From: Hyparrhenia diplandra
Taxonomy: Eukaryota; Streptophyta; Magnoliopsida; Poales; Poaceae
NCBI GenBank assembly: GCA_015847255.1
Contig: JADLZK010012248.1
Location: 248,001-312,000 of the forward strand
Reading direction: 5' to 3'
Length of the DNA stretch: 64,000 bases
Both the position numbers and the translations under genes were made by a program. Positions 20,524 to 32,474 of the stretch are shown here, piece by piece. Each line of letters starts with the position of its first letter. Position 1 is the stretch's first letter. Below the pieces are notes generated by a model. The model saw only the letters and a program-made list of their open reading frames with translations, did no database searches and was not told the DNA's origin.

Positions 20524-21247
20524 CACTTTTGGCGACTCATTTGGGGAGAAGAATTGTTTCGGTTCTACTTTGCAGCCGAATATATCTTTACCCTAGCCCT
20601 AATTCTTCATTGATTTATCAACTTGTCGCTTGGTGTTTATCACGTACAAGTGAAAGCAAATTCGGGCGTGTCGTCTTTGTGATTTGAAAGCGACTCCAAG
20701 AAAATTACAAGAACACATGGGCGTATCAAGACACTACATCTCGATATCATTACTCCACGTCTAAGGTAAAACTTGCAAATTCATATGATAATTTTAATAA
20801 TTATGTTGCAAGTAATATTAATTCTCATGATGATGTTGCTAGTTACCATAGTACTAGATATGTTTCATCGGCTACTTCTGTTAATAATTTTTCTTCACAT
20901 TATAAGTATGCACCTTATGGTCAAGAGCCGATGTATGCTGAAAATTTATTGAGTTCTAGTGCTTCTAGCAACATGATACATATACGTTCATCGGCTATAA
21001 GTTCACAGCGTGGCGTGCGATGCATGATAAAATAAATTGTTCTCCAAAATCAACATCTTGTGCGGTATTAATGCTCATGATTCAGCTACGTGTATCATTG
21101 ATAATGATCATAGCCGAATGAATAAAAATCCAACAAGATCTGATGAAGATGTTGATTATGACTCGGCCTTATTCGACTTTCTCAAGCAAATTGGGCTAAT
21201 GACAGTCGAGGTCATGCCATAAATCCACTGGATCTTCTAAATGGAGA

Positions 21248-21640
21248 ATGCCCGCATACACCGGACCTTATATGTTATGTTATGATTACTTGAAGAATCC
21301 TAATGGTTGGCGGGTGCCTAAATTTAATATGTTTAATGGAGAAAGTGGTACAACTGCCGTGGAGCATATTAATATATATCTCTCACAATTGGGTTACGCC
21401 GGTAAAGAAGACTACATGAGAATACGGAATTTTCCTTTATCTCTCTTTGGTATTGCCTTTGCATGGTTCACGTCTTTACCCAAACATTGCAGCGGTTGGT
21501 CATGGTCTATACTAGAGAAGCTGTTCTATGAATTCTTTGGGAGAGATACGAGAAAAGACCAATCACAATTAGGACAATGGTTGAGGCGGGGATGGTTAAA
21601 TGATTATCAAAAGGCAAGTCTCACTACGAGAAAAGTGTGA
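21248..21640 (+). CDS. Gag fragment of the RT-less gypsy element
   Basis: A 130-residue open frame with the retrotransposon gag pattern: PKFNMFNGESGTTAVEHI, YLSQLG, then RIRNFPLSLFGIAFAWFTSL, followed by W...LEKLFYEFF. This region forms the capsid core in gypsy elements. The frame stops at 21638-21640. Recognisable pieces of the same polyprotein follow in other frames, for example LSFEELLAKYTKIGKRI at 23600-23662. The upstream part of gag lies in 20700-21247 in broken frames. Confidence 0.75.
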   Translation: MPAYTGPYMLCYDYLKNPNGWRVPKFNMFNGESGTTAVEHINIYLSQLGYAGKEDYMRIRNFPLSLFGIAFAWFTSLPKHCSGWSWSILEKLFYEFFGRDTRKDQSQLGQWLRRGWLNDYQKASLTTRKV

Positions 21641-24600
21641 GGAACATCGAAACATGCTACTCCTGAAACTCACATTGAATCGGTCAAACCGACTTGTCGG
21701 TCGGATAAACCGATTATTTCGCTTAGTCAAATCAAATTGGTTTCTTGGCGCTGAAACCGATAAAACCAGTTTAGGAAATACACAATCTTTGCCTTGCCGA
21801 AAGACACATCCGATGGCTGAAATCTTGGAGAAAAATAATCCAGCTATCTTAATTCGGCCAGGGGCAAGCCGATTCCGCTATTGGAAAAAATGTCATAATC
21901 GGCCGAGCCTAGAGAACCTAAGAAGAAAAAGCAAAGTTCAGATCGTGAGGTGGTGCTAGAAAGATCTAATAACAATCGGGGAAAGCCTCAAGATCACTAT
22001 CAAGTCTTACGGGCTCGGGGGGCAAGCTCATGTTCCCATTCATAAGCGAGAGGTCAACCACTAGTGTCATTGTCCAAAAGAGATTCTTTGGAATCAATTT
22101 TAGAACTAGTGGGCAGAAAAAAATCAACAAGACCGATTGCTCAAATCGGTCAAGCTATTCATAAGGAAAAGGTGCAGCACACACATAAAGGTGAAGTATT
22201 GGTTCCTCGCATACTAATGTGTCAAAATCTTCACCAAAGGAGGGTGTGTGCTAATGAAACTCACAATGGGCAGCAATACTTATCTCGTAGCCGATTGAGC
22301 CATAGCCAATCGTGCTTCGATAAGAAAGAGCCAACTACCTTACTTGAGATGGCTAAGCCGACCCGAGGAGGCGGCCGAATTGGCTAAGGTTCTTTGCCAT
22401 TGAGCATGAATCGGCATTGACGACTTCGAGTCGGCTAAGCCGATTCTTGTTGTTGTAGATTTTTCCACAAGTGCTTGAAAGTTTCGCCACTACTATGGTG
22501 GGCGTCGAGACACAAGAAGAATTTGTGGAGGAAATTAGTGACGTTAGAGAGCACACAAACTCTTTCCAAAGGTATTGTTAACGATGAGATCATTAAGAGC
22601 AAAACCTTGGTTGCTACATCTTTCGTCACTAAGGTACAAAATTACATCGGCCTACATGTTGTCTTCAATTGGAAGGCCGATGATAATGTGTTGTTAAAGT
22701 TAAAGCTTTTTCCCAATGCTTAATGTGAATTATACATATATGGGGATTGCTTTACTTATTTTAAATTCAATTCATACTTGGTCCCGAATGAAATATAAGT
22801 TTTGCAATTACTTTGGGTTTTACAATTCGGGACTAAGGCCGAAGAATATTGCTCATGCCGACGTTTGTTCTACATTTAATTCTGGCATGAAAGATTATTG
22901 TAAAGGTGTGGCGAATGGATTGGTGTTAAAGTTAGTCTTTTCGTTTGCCAAGCATTGAAGCCGATTCTACAAAAATTCGGCTTACAAATTTAATGCTCAC
23001 CTTTGGTTCTATTTTCGTGATCATGTCTTTAACATGTTGATGAAAAATAAATTTATTAGGCATGTTGATCACAATGTTTTGCCATCAATTCAGAACTTGG
23101 AAGAGCTTATATATTGCAAGTTGTGTAATTCGTTTTGATCATAATACTCATAGTTGCAATGTATTTCATCATGAGATCCAATCGGACATTGATAATGACC
23201 GATTGAGGTTTTTGAGGCTCAACAAGTGGACCGATTAGATTCAATCGGGCACGATGGCATCTGGGTTTCAAATCGGCTTGCATTACTAGTCGATTCATTT
23301 GAAGCTCAAGACTCTAACGCTCAAAGAGAGATGGAAGACCCTCAAGTGAAGACAGGATTGTTGTCCATGAAACTAAAATTGAAGATGTTTCAAAGGATAA
23401 CAATATTGCTCCAATATTAGAGAACAACGGGGGCAAATAAAATCTCTCCATCTCCGTAAAAAGCCGATTGATTCCATTGAGCAAGGGAATCGAATTTGGA
23501 GGTCCTACGTGGAGCATGTCCATCAAGATGAAGGAAAGGAGGATGCTCATAAAGCTAGTGGAGGCAAGGAGCATGACAAAGAAAAAAGGCAATAGGAGAC
23601 TGAAGCTTAGCTTCGAGGAGCTCTTAGCCAAGTATACAAAGATAGGGAAGCGAATCGATTAAAAGAAAGCCCAAGCATCAAAGTTGCCTCCAAAACATAA
23701 TCCTCAAAAACAACATTGGCAAAGGAAGGTTTATGTTCCGTCATATTTCGAGCCACAACATGTGGGTATGCAGCTCCAAAACACTTGAAAGAGTCATCAT
23801 CTTACAAAGACCAATTTGATCAAAATCGGTGCGGAGCTGTACCAAAAGGGAAGGTGGTAAAAAGCAAGTTTACCGCGTGAAGTATGATGGACGGAAAAAG
23901 AAAAGTTCAGATCTGAATTCAACTATTGAAAAGCCGATTACTTTGTTTGAAAAATCCGGCTATCAATTGCAAAGAAGTGGGGAAACCATCTATTGATGTT
24001 GTAGGTGTCAAATCTGAACAAAAGAAGGTGCAAGTGCCTAAAAATAAAGAGAATTGCTGCTGTCCACAAGAGAGACTAAACCGATATGCTCAATCGGTTT
24101 ACCAAGATGGTGAGGAAAAGGAATTCTGAAGCTCGGTGCGAGAGAAGCTAAGAGAAAGGGGCTTAGCATGGGTCCCTAAAGGAAGCATTAAAGATCGAAA
24201 GGATGATGATCAAGCAAGCGGTGCAACGAAGACAAAACATAGAAGAAAAAGATTCAAGACACAATTGCCAAGTTGGAGGTTTGCACCAAATCATCAAAAT
24301 CCTTGGTCATGGCATCATCCATTTTTCTCTGCCCGTGCTTATGTGGAATTCACCTCATGGTATGCATGGTTATCCCTCATATTCTTATGTTGATTCTTGG
24401 TATGGGCCTTTATATTATGGAGGGATGTCGAATTATCACGCTTATCAATGATCAAGAGCCGAAATATTTTATTTCGGTCATGCATATTCCTGTGTGTGAA
24501 TTCATATGGCCGATACTTTATTATCGCCCTCAGCATGCAATATAGCCGATGAATGTTTGGAACCATCGTGCTATATGAAAGGCCCCTAGGGAATTTTATT

Positions 24601-25040
24601 TCGATGATTTAAGGCCCGAGGGGCAAGAAGAAGATCACTTGCATGTAAAATATATGCAAAGAGCAAACTTGCTTGCTCGAGAGGCATCTGGCTTTGAGGT
24701 AAAAGAAAATATTTTCATTTACAACATTTGCCGATGCATGAAAGTTTGCTTGTCTCGGATTCTAGTAAAAGTTCGGTTCAACCAAAATTAATTGGACAAA
24801 CCGATGTTGCTAATAATTTGGGACAACAATGTAAAATTCTTTTAAATCGGTCTATTTCTGTTTTGGACAATGATAGTACCGATTTAGAAGATTGGAGAAC
24901 TCCTCTCATAAAATTCTTGCAGGAGCCTAGCACTAAGGTTGACAAGAATGTTCGCGGCTTGCTTTTAAGTACACATTGCATAATGGAGAACTTTATAGGA
25001 GGACTGCCGAAGATTTGTTGCTAAAGTGTCTAGGAACCGA
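21641..25040 (+). pseudogene. Degenerate gag/pol spacer without RT
   Basis: Three and a half kilobases with many stops. Recognisable islands are LSFEELLAKYTKIGKRI (about 23600-23662), YHAYQ preceded by a Tyr/Pro/Trp-rich low-complexity stretch (about 24280-24451), and SISVLDNDSTDLEDWRTPL (about 24850-24910), which resembles the region between RNase H and integrase. No xDD-type RT motif or RNase H core was found in any frame. The rest is rich in 'ccgatt/aatcgg' words and has no identifiable gene. Confidence 0.6.
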
Positions 25041-25079
25041 TCAAGCAAAGTGGCAATGGGAGAAGTACATGAAGGCATT

Positions 25080-26150
25080 TATGGTACGCATCAATCGGCT
25101 CCAAAGATGAAGTGGTTGCTAAGAAGGGCTGGTTTCTATTGGCCTACTATGATGGGTGATTGTTTTTCGCTACTACAAAGGATGTGAAGAGTGTCAACGG
25201 TTTGGGAATATTCAGCTAGTGCCGGCTGCTATGCTTCATCCTATTATCAAGCCGTGGCCTTTCCGTGGTTGGGGATTGGATTTCATTGGCAGATTCATCC
25301 ACCATCTTGAAGGGGCATAAGTTCGTCTTGGTTGCTACCGACTACTTTACTAAATGGTCGGAAGCAGTTCCATTGAAGAACATGACACACAAGGAGGTAA
25401 TTGAGTTCATCACTGAGCATATCATTCATAGATTCGGCATACCACAAACTTTAACTACGGATCAAGGTACGTCATTTATGGCGAAAGAAGTAAAAGCGTT
25501 TGCCGAATCATATAAGATCAAGATGCTCAAATCATCTCCATATTATGCTCAAGCCAATGGACAAGCTGAATCCACTAATAAGACTTTAATCAAGCTTATT
25601 CAAAAGAAGATAGAAGATAATCCAAGGAAGTGGCATGAGGTCTTGTCAGAAGCTTTATGGGCTCACCGCATATCTAGGCATGGTGCTACAAAGGTCACTC
25701 TTTATGAGCTGGTTTATGGTCAAGAGTCAGTGTTACCTGTTGAAGTAAATTTGGATGCATATAGATTTGCTAAGCAGAATGATCTATCTCCTGTTATGTA
25801 TCATGATATGATGATGGACAACATTTGATGAGGTAACCGACAAAAGACTACTAGCATTAAAGGAGATTGAGAAGGATAAAGCCTGGGTTGCAAGAGCTTA
25901 CAACAAGAAGGTTAAGAGCAAATCGTTCCAAATCGGTGACTTAGTGTGGCAAACTATATTACCGATAGGTTCGAAGAGCAATGAGTTTGGCAAGTGGTCA
26001 CCAAATTGGGAAGGTCCATTCAAAGTGATCAAAGTGACATCCGGAAATTCCTATGAGCTTGAATATATACAAGATGGAAAACGCAAAGGCAATGCGGTAA
26101 ACGGGAGATACTTGAAAAAATATTTCCCTAGTGTTTGGCAAGAGGCCTAA
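25080..26150 (+). pseudogene. Gypsy integrase, one frameshift
   Basis: The frame at 25265-25828 holds the integrase core: D in VLVATDYFTKW, D in TLTTDQGTSF and E in QANGQAESTNKTL. In the numbering of that frame these are D26, D66 and E102, exactly a D-x35-E spacing. N-terminal zinc-finger remnants lie just upstream, from about 25080. After a stop at 25826-25828 the protein continues in another frame from about 25824 (DEVTDKRLLALKEIEKDKAW) to the stop at 26150, ending KKYFPSVWQEA. Integrase inserts the cDNA into the host genome. Apart from this one shift the catalytic domain looks conserved, unlike the rest of the element. Confidence 0.85.
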
Positions 26151-26317
26151 GTGCTCTCCAAGCAATGGCCGATGCATGCATCGCCCTTAGAACAAAAATG
26201 ACCGATATACAATATCGCCCTTAGTCGCCAGGCAACCGATATGATAGGCATTCGTGTTGTTTGAAGTAACAATTGTTTTCAGGGATCGTGCACTTCTCAC
26301 CTGAAAAGGGGAGCATA

Positions 26318-27213
26318 TGTTGACACCCAAAAATGGCATAGGCTAAACCACCGCAAAATTCTAGACTTAGCCATATTTTGGAGGTCAAGTCACCGCAAAT
26401 TTCAGACTTAGCCAAATTCTCAAGGAGGATCGAAAGCGGCTTTACGGAAGGTGACGGACTCAGCGACGGACTCAGCGGGGCGTCGGTCGGCGTCCGATCC
26501 GGCAGCGTCGGTCGGGTGGCGCGCTGCAGAAGGAGGGCGGCCGGGACACCGACGGGGACGCGCCCGTGCGTCGGTCCAGCGTCCGTCAGCAGCGTCCGAA
26601 GTCGGCGCCGAGACCTCTGCGCGGACGCGCGGCCGGGCGTCGGTCGGGGGCTTTCGACCAGCGTCCGGTCACCCGACGCGGGCCCGTGTCCGTCACGAGA
26701 TCCGAACCGATTTGTTTCCAATCGTGTTTTTGGTCGGTTTTTGGTACTTGGAAACGTCTTAGGGCGACCACCCTCCCCTATATAATGAAGGGGTTCATGG
26801 CCGATTTGATCCTATCTACATCCAATCGTCACAACACATCTATCGAACCCTAAATCCTCTCCTCTTCTCTCTCCTTCTTCTTCGCCGCCGATGCCATGAG
26901 CGGAAGATCGGCGACAACAACGCCCTAGGCGGTCAGGCCGGCTAGGGCAGCCCATAGCCGCTGCTGCGCCCTCGACGGGGTCCCTCCCGGGCGTGTGGGG
27001 TTTCGGGTTTCAAGAGACCGCCGGCGTGTCTTGCGTGCCGCGCTCCTCGACGAGGCTCCTCCGGCGGCGTGTCTTGCGTATCGCGCTCATCGTTGGAGGC
27101 ACACGGTCAGGTGTGGACATCCCTAGGCGCTTGCCGATCCCTCGATTTCGGCTTGCCCTCGTGAAGCGATCTAGCTCTTATTTTTTGGTGTGTTACCGAT
27201 TTTATCGTCAACA
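26318..27213 (+). repeat. 3' LTR of the 19617-27213 element
   Basis: 896 bp and collinear with 19617-20523, including the ends TGTTGACACCC and TCGTCAACA. It is preceded directly by the polypurine tract and followed by ctagg. Confidence 0.92.
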
Positions 27214-27218
27214 CTAGG

Positions 27219-27470
27219 CTAGGGAAGGCGCATGGTCGAAGGCATGTTTGGTCCATGATGCAGCCTGCGTCATGGTGAACAACGCTACTCACAGGTCGCG
27301 TCATGGAAAAGAGGTGTGTTTGTAATAAACTAGACTATTAGTAGGAAATGCTATCTACTGGCTAAAGAGGGTTCAGATGCATCCTATTACATAGGTGGTG
27401 TCTATTTTGTAGGTTGATGTTCCTATTAAGAAGTCTTTCGTGTTATTCCAGTGGATGGGCATGAACACAC
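27219..27470. other. Short unassigned spacer
   Basis: About 250 bases between the 3' LTR target duplication and the first MITE. No gene, repeat or signal was recognised. Confidence 0.4.
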
Positions 27471-27473
27471 TTA

Positions 27474-27717
27474 GGCCTCGTTTTGGAAAAACCCGCCCTT
27501 TTCCCAGGTGTAATCCTGCATGTAATGCTATTTTTGGCTGAACGCTGGGAGCGACGCCCCCGCTCGCATGGTGAGGCCGGGCAGTGACGCCCGCACATCC
27601 GAGGTTGAAGAGTGACGCCCGGGGAGGGCGGCGCCGGTCCCTAGGGTGGGCATCAAATTTGAGCCGTCCATAGTTACATACCCGGGGAAGGGGGGCGTGT
27701 GGGTTCCAAACGAGGCC
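27474..27717. mobile_element. Tourist-like MITE, TIR GGCCTCGTTTTGGAA
   Basis: 244 bp with terminal inverted repeats ggcctcgttttggaaaa and ggcctcgtttggaaccc (RC of the right end). The flanking trinucleotides tta (27471-27473) and tca (27718-27720) are compatible with a decayed TTA duplication of PIF/Harbinger-type MITEs. It is non-coding with a GC-rich interior. Confidence 0.7.
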
Positions 27718-27720
27718 TCA

Positions 27721-27952
27721 GGCCGTCTCTAATGGTTAGCTATTTGACTATCTAGATGTGACGTGATAAGGAGAAAGTAGGAGAGATAGTAATCACTAGA
27801 TACATGCAAATAGCCGGACTATTTCACGTAGCCCAAGAATATGTGAGAAGAGCATGTGGGTCCAATAATATAAAATAGTCTTTGTTATTGTCTCTCACCT
27901 CCACATCAGCCGACTACGTAGCTAGCACTAGCTATTACCATTGCGGACGCCC
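27721..27952. mobile_element. Second MITE, TIR GG(C/G)CGTC(T/C)(C/G)(T/C)AATGG
   Basis: The left end ggccgtctctaatggtta and right-end complement gggcgtccgcaatggtaa form imperfect inverted repeats. Inner inverted matches such as 'gagagat' and 'tctctcacc' extend the foldback. It is flanked by tca (27718-27720) and tta (27953-27955), so it abuts the previous MITE with only three bases between them. Confidence 0.65.
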
Positions 27953-28475
27953 TTATAGACTTATAGCCTATTTCTAGCTGCTGCTTGTGAGCTGTTCCCC
28001 AAACTTGTTCATAGGTTCTATTGGCGGTCAATTGGGAACATATTTGTTATAAAAAATACTGGGAACATATAACCTTGTAAATGTCTCGTGTATTGCCAAA
28101 TCTGTTATATGTTTTTTTATGAAAACAGGAGGGGCCACGTGGCCCACGTCCCCTGATTGCGCTTTTATGGAATTTAAACAAAAAAAAAGTCTTACATGGT
28201 GTTTCAAGAAAAATAAAAGCAAATGAAACAAATATGTAGAATTACACATATTCTTTGACCCATTGGGTCAACAAAGTTGCTAAGCTTGGCTTTGCTCTAA
28301 GAATAACTTGAGCAAATTTTCTCTTGAAGACTGATTTCCTGTGAGGGATTGTGGGTCTGCACTTGCTTGAAATCTGTTACATGTTCTCACACTTTGCGCA
28401 AATATTTTGTGCATACCAAATTTTATTCTCTAGGTTTAGCCTTGTTATATTCTTTGGAAGAAAGTGCTAAAACAT
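27953..28475. other. AT-rich unassigned spacer
   Basis: No coding pattern, terminal repeats or known element recognised. Confidence 0.4.
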
Positions 28476-28500
28476 TCCTTCAAAAAAAAAAAAAAAAAAA
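28476..28500 (+). mobile_element. Minimal poly-A insertion with ~12-bp TSD
   Basis: tccttc followed by 19 A sits between gtgctaaaacat (28464-28475) and gtgctaaacat (28501-28511). A poly-A tract between long direct repeats is the signature of a severely truncated retroposon. Confidence 0.5.
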
Positions 28501-28675
28501 GTGCTAAACATAATAAGGGAAACCCGCCTTCTCCTTTTTGCAGAGTACACAGGAAAGCTACGTGCCGTGTTACATTAAAACGAGATAACAAATAAAAATT
28601 ACAACACACCTACCATGCTCACAAAAACACACACTCTTACAAGCACCTCCCCTTCTCTTTCAGATGTTGGATTTT

Positions 28676-29209
28676 ACTGAATCTCTGCTCCAGCCCATCT
28701 GTTAGTCCAAATAATGGGGCACATTGGCGTGTGTGCTCCTAGAGATGTCTTTTGGAGCCTGGCTGCTGGCTTCCTATACATGAAAGGCGTCTACTTGAAA
28801 GTGTAGAACCAAATCATGTACATATCAGTGAAAGGCCTTGTTTCGTCTGTACATGCAACGTGAGTTTGGAGCCATAAGTGTAGTGGTTGATGTCAGCACG
28901 TTGTGATGATCTCAAGGTTCATCTTAGTTGAAAAGCATCTTGCTGGAAGCTGCATGTGTTTCACCACGTGAAGGCCCAGTTTGATAGTGCTACTGTTGTT
29001 TGATAAACTTTTTCTGTTTCCCTACAGGAATGCAATTCTAGTGAATTTCGAAACTAGGATCTTGTTGTTTGTCACTTAACACTCCATGGTTTTCTTGTTC
29101 TAATGGTTTGGTAAGGTTCCCAATAAATTTGCTAATGTTTCCACAGTCAAAATGGTGAAATGAGTGAGTACTGGACATGTATACCATGCCGAAGTGCAGA
29201 GCGTGGTAC
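28676..29209. repeat. Type A unit, copy A7, cut at 29209
   Basis: This copy begins 'actgaatctctgctcc', matching 15263. It carries the start ATGGGGCACATTGGCGTG related to 16342, and continues through 'accacgtgaaggcccagtt' and 'ctaatggtttggtaa' to 'gcagagcgtggtac', where an LTR begins. The unit does not resume on the far side of that LTR element. Confidence 0.7.
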
Positions 29210-29702
29210 TGTCACAGCACAGGACTGGCCTAGCTTAGAGGAGGCCAGGATGGGCCGAACGGCCGAGCCAGCCCATGAGAGGGGGCACGTGCGCCCAGGG
29301 GAGGGCTGCCGCTGCCACCGACACCCTCTCCGCCGTCCACGTCATCATCGCTTCGGATTAGGATTAGGACTTTTTGTGTGCAGGAGATATTTCGATCTAT
29401 AAGGAAATCTACTATTAGGAAAACAATAAGAGTTTGCTTGTAAAAGGTATTCCGGAAATATAAGGAAACCTTTAGAGATTTCTTGAGATACAAGTCCCAT
29501 AGGAGGGCTATATAAACAAGGAGGTTGTAATCTTTTAGGGACAAGCAAATAAAGAAAATATTCCCCTGCTCTTGCCCTTGCCCCTGTGCGTCGCCGCCCC
29601 TACCCAACCTGCGCGCGCCGCCGCTGCCCTACCGCCGCGCCACGCCGCCGCCCAAGGTGCACCGACCGTTGTCGCCACCGCCCTCTCCCTCGGCGTTTGT
29701 GA
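29210..29702 (+). repeat. 5' LTR of the 29210-37763 element
   Basis: About 493 bp. It includes a TATA-like 'ctatataaacaagg' near 29507. The 3' edge is set by comparison with the related element at 44415, where the LTR ends 'gtttgtgaca' before the primer-binding site; here the primer-binding site is mostly deleted. Confidence 0.7.
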
Positions 29703-29711
29703 GAGACCGGG

Positions 29712-30600
29712 ATGATTCCCACCACCGATGGCTTCGGGGTGAACGCGTTCTTCATGGCTCTCAAGCGCCTCTGGATGACAACCGACAAGATCGACCGCCG
29801 CTTCGATGAGATTGAAGCCCGCCTTCGCCGCATGGGGAATGCCCACGCCAACTCAAGATTTGTCTTCCTCCTTTCTCCACTCCACGTCGACACCGGGGCG
29901 GCCCGGGTGTAACCATGGGCGACACCCCCCATCCCCGACAACGCCACCGGCGGCGACACCGGCCCGCCATCCTCCACCTAGAAGAGGGTAGCAACGCCCG
30001 ATCGGGACAACCTTCCGGTCAACGTCGACATCGCCATGGACAACAACTCGACACGGCTCTTACTTCCTCGGCGGCTTCTCCACCGGCCACCCGGCGAGGA
30101 GGCGGCGCATAGGGCGCGCTGGTAGCACCCCAACGCACGCGGCGTCCAGCCCCTTCAAGTACTCGGCCCGATGACCCTCCACAAATCACGGTTCGCCTGG
30201 AGGTGCCGACGTATGGCGGCAGCGGCGATCCGAACCTTTGGATCAACAAGATGGAGATGCTCTTTCGGCGAAGAGATTGACCCGGCGAGTTCGGGCATGG
30301 TACATCGCTTTCCATCGGCGGTGTCGTAGAGCTTTGGTTCAACAACCTGTCCGGGAGGATACCGCTCGTCAAGTGGGACGTTTTCACGCACTAGGCGAGG
30401 CGCGACTTCGGGCCACCGATCGACAACAACACTACTGGTGGCTGGCTCCGCCAAGCGCGGAGAGGCGATCTGGATGACTACATTGACGCCTTTGAGGCCT
30501 ATGCCAGGCGCATGGATCTCCCGAGCCCGCTACACCGTGTCCACCTCTTCGTCGGTGGGGGCATGCGCCTCTACGCGAGGCGCCGACGTAGGAGGAACCA
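29712..30600 (+). pseudogene. Gypsy gag remnant
   Basis: The frame from the ATG at 29712 gives LKRLWMTTDKIDRRFDEIEA, a coiled segment typical of a gag N-terminus. In another frame at about 30188-30270 comes VRLEVPTYGGSGDPNLWINK, the start of the retrotransposon gag domain. Multiple frameshifts separate these. A homologous fragment lies at 59140-59440. Confidence 0.65.
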
Positions 30601-30603
30601 TGC

Positions 30604-31664
30604 ATGATGCACATGACGATCGACCTCACGGGGCGTCGATACGACGCTCAGCCCCTAGACACGCCACTAGCTGAGATGTCCAACAACATCGACATTGGCA
30701 ACAGCAACACACGGGTCGTCGGCATCGACACCGATATCGACAAGACCACGGAGACCGAGGGCGCTAGGGCAGCCACGCCTAGCCCCAGCCACGGAGGCGA
30801 TCGACGACAGGACCACATTCGACCTCCTCACCGAGCTACGCCTAGGAACCACGACGAACTAGGAGCTCACAATCATAGCAAGTGCCATGGAGCTATAGGC
30901 AACAGCTCCGGACTGGACCCTCTACAGCGGCATTTTGAGGTACTTCCACCGCTACTACATCCCAGCAGCTTCCACTCTACTACAGGACCTCCTACTAGAG
31001 CTAGGAGTTCCACTTCATGGTGTAGTAGTGGGCTTCCACCTTTCGACGACCCCTCCAGAGAAGCAGGCCTTCCCGTCTAGCATACTGCTCATGGCGGTGC
31101 GCCCCAACGTCAAGATGGATGACGTCATGGTGCTGCTCTTCGAAAACAACGGGCAAGAGTTCATCCACATCAACAACGTCACCATCGACGCCCTGGATGA
31201 CAGTGCCCCCCCAGCTCAGGCGCTCGTGACGACTGAGCAACCTCCTCTACGGCCGCCTCCTGCGACTCAGCGTGACGACAACTGTGTTGATCGCCCCGTG
31301 TTCGGCGGCGAACACGCTTCAGGTGCACGTTCCTACCGTCTACTCCATCCACGCTCCACCGGCTTCACAGTGACGATCGAGTTGGCCAGGAGTCCGAGTC
31401 GCGCAATCATGGAGGCAACACGTGTCACTAGGCTGTTTTTTGCGCCCTCCATTCAGCTACAAATTTAACGTCTACTTCGGCGACCTGAACTTTGACTTCA
31501 CCTTTGACGACGACGCCTCCTTCGTCAATGGTTTCTACGACAAGGTGGGTCAGCTCCAGCTTCGCTATGGCCCCGGTGCCCCAGACTCTCCAGCCGCCAT
31601 AGCCTTCGCACCAAGCTGGTGGGTTGGCCGACGCGTGGATGCATTGCCTCGTCAAATGTAGGGA
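30604..31664 (+). pseudogene. Unidentified open frames in place of pol
   Basis: Overlapping frames at 30604-31080 (158 aa), 30935-31468 (177 aa) and 31422-31661 (79 aa) occupy the space where pol would be. The last includes FNVYFGDLNFDFTFDDDASF and, near its end, RYGPGAPDSP followed by AFAPSWWVG. A similar ending (YGPSDTPS, then AFVPSGWIG) occurs near 46110-46180 in the 43825-55919 element. I do not recognise a domain. They may be decayed gag/linker sequence or captured host coding sequence. Confidence 0.4.
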
Positions 31665-31666
31665 GA

Positions 31667-32093
31667 TGTCACAGAACAGGACCGGCCTAGCCCAGAGGGG
31701 GCCAGGATGGGCCGAATGGCCGAGCCGGCCCATGAGAGGGGGCGGGTGTGCACCAGGGCAGGGCTACCGCCACTGCCGTCGCCCTTCCCGTCATCCATGT
31801 CGTCATCGCTTCAAAGTAGGATAAGGACTTTTTGTGTGCGGGAGATATTCCAATCTATAAGGAAGTCTCCTATTACGAAAAAAAATAAGAGTTTGCTTGT
31901 AAAAGGTATTTCGGAAATATAAAGAAACCTTTAGAGATTCCTTGAGATACAAGTCTCATAGGAGGGGCTATATAAGCAAGAAGGATGTAATCTTTTAGGG
32001 ACAAGCAAATAAAGTAATATTCCACGCTCTTGCTCCTGCCTAGCTGCCGCCCCCTCCTCTCTGCCACAAGACTGCCTCGCCCAAGGGGCAGCG
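31667..32093 (+). repeat. 3' LTR of the 29210-37763 element, first part
   Basis: It matches the 5' LTR from TGTCACAG through 'gggacaagcaaataaag' and is cut at the cagcg duplication by the 32094-37698 element. The rest continues at about 37704-37763 and ends 'ctatgaca'. Confidence 0.78.
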
Positions 32094-32387
32094 TGTTAGC
32101 GAGGCCTCCACCTATCGTCTCTGGCAGGCCAGCCCAAAGACGCCACCTCGAGCCCGTACCAAGAATGTCGCCTTCAAGGTCGAGTGGGCTTATGCGGCCG
32201 GAAGCCCGATCGGTGAGGAGTAGTTGAACCTATATGTGTTAGGGGGAGATTTGGAGGAGACGGCAACTATCATTTGAACACTTGTAATACTTTCTTATTC
32301 CCTTGCAATAGAAGTAAGACACCTCGTCGGCGCGGATTTTCGGTGTCCGACCTCGTCGGAGTTATCGTAGATAGCCTCGAGCTAACG
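32094..32387 (+). repeat. 5' LTR of the nested chromovirus
   Basis: 294 bp, matching 37405-37698 with a few small indels and substitutions. Shared words are 'tgtgttaggggga', 'cttgtaatactttcttattc' and 'gcctcgagctaac'. Confidence 0.9.
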
Positions 32388-32474
32388 GTGGTATCGACTC
32401 TTTCCCGTCGGCGCTGGCTGAGCCGTTCCTCCCTCCCACCCACACTTCACCCGGCTCCAACGCTCGCGCGGCAC

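Larger units (their letters stand above)
19617..27213 (+). mobile_element. Ty3/gypsy LTR element lacking RT, TSD ctagg
   Basis: LTRs lie at 19617-20523 and 26318-27213 (TGTTGACACCC...TCGTCAACA). The 5-bp duplication ctagg is at 19612-19616 and 27214-27218. A PBS-like tggcgactcatttgggga follows the left LTR at about 20530, and a polypurine tract aaaaggggagcata precedes the right LTR. Internal order is leader, gag, a long degenerate spacer, the end of RNase H, then integrase. Reverse transcriptase is absent, so any past movement of this form needed a helper. Confidence 0.92.

Noticed and set aside
26221..26721. 166-codon minus frame
   Set aside because: It spans the polypurine tract and 3' LTR of the RT-less gypsy element and has no domain. 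It is a shadow frame.
28501..28690. ctttttgcag and ctctttcag as splice acceptors of an intact gene
   Set aside because: No exons with conserved frames are found on either side, and such words are common in AT/CT-rich DNA.
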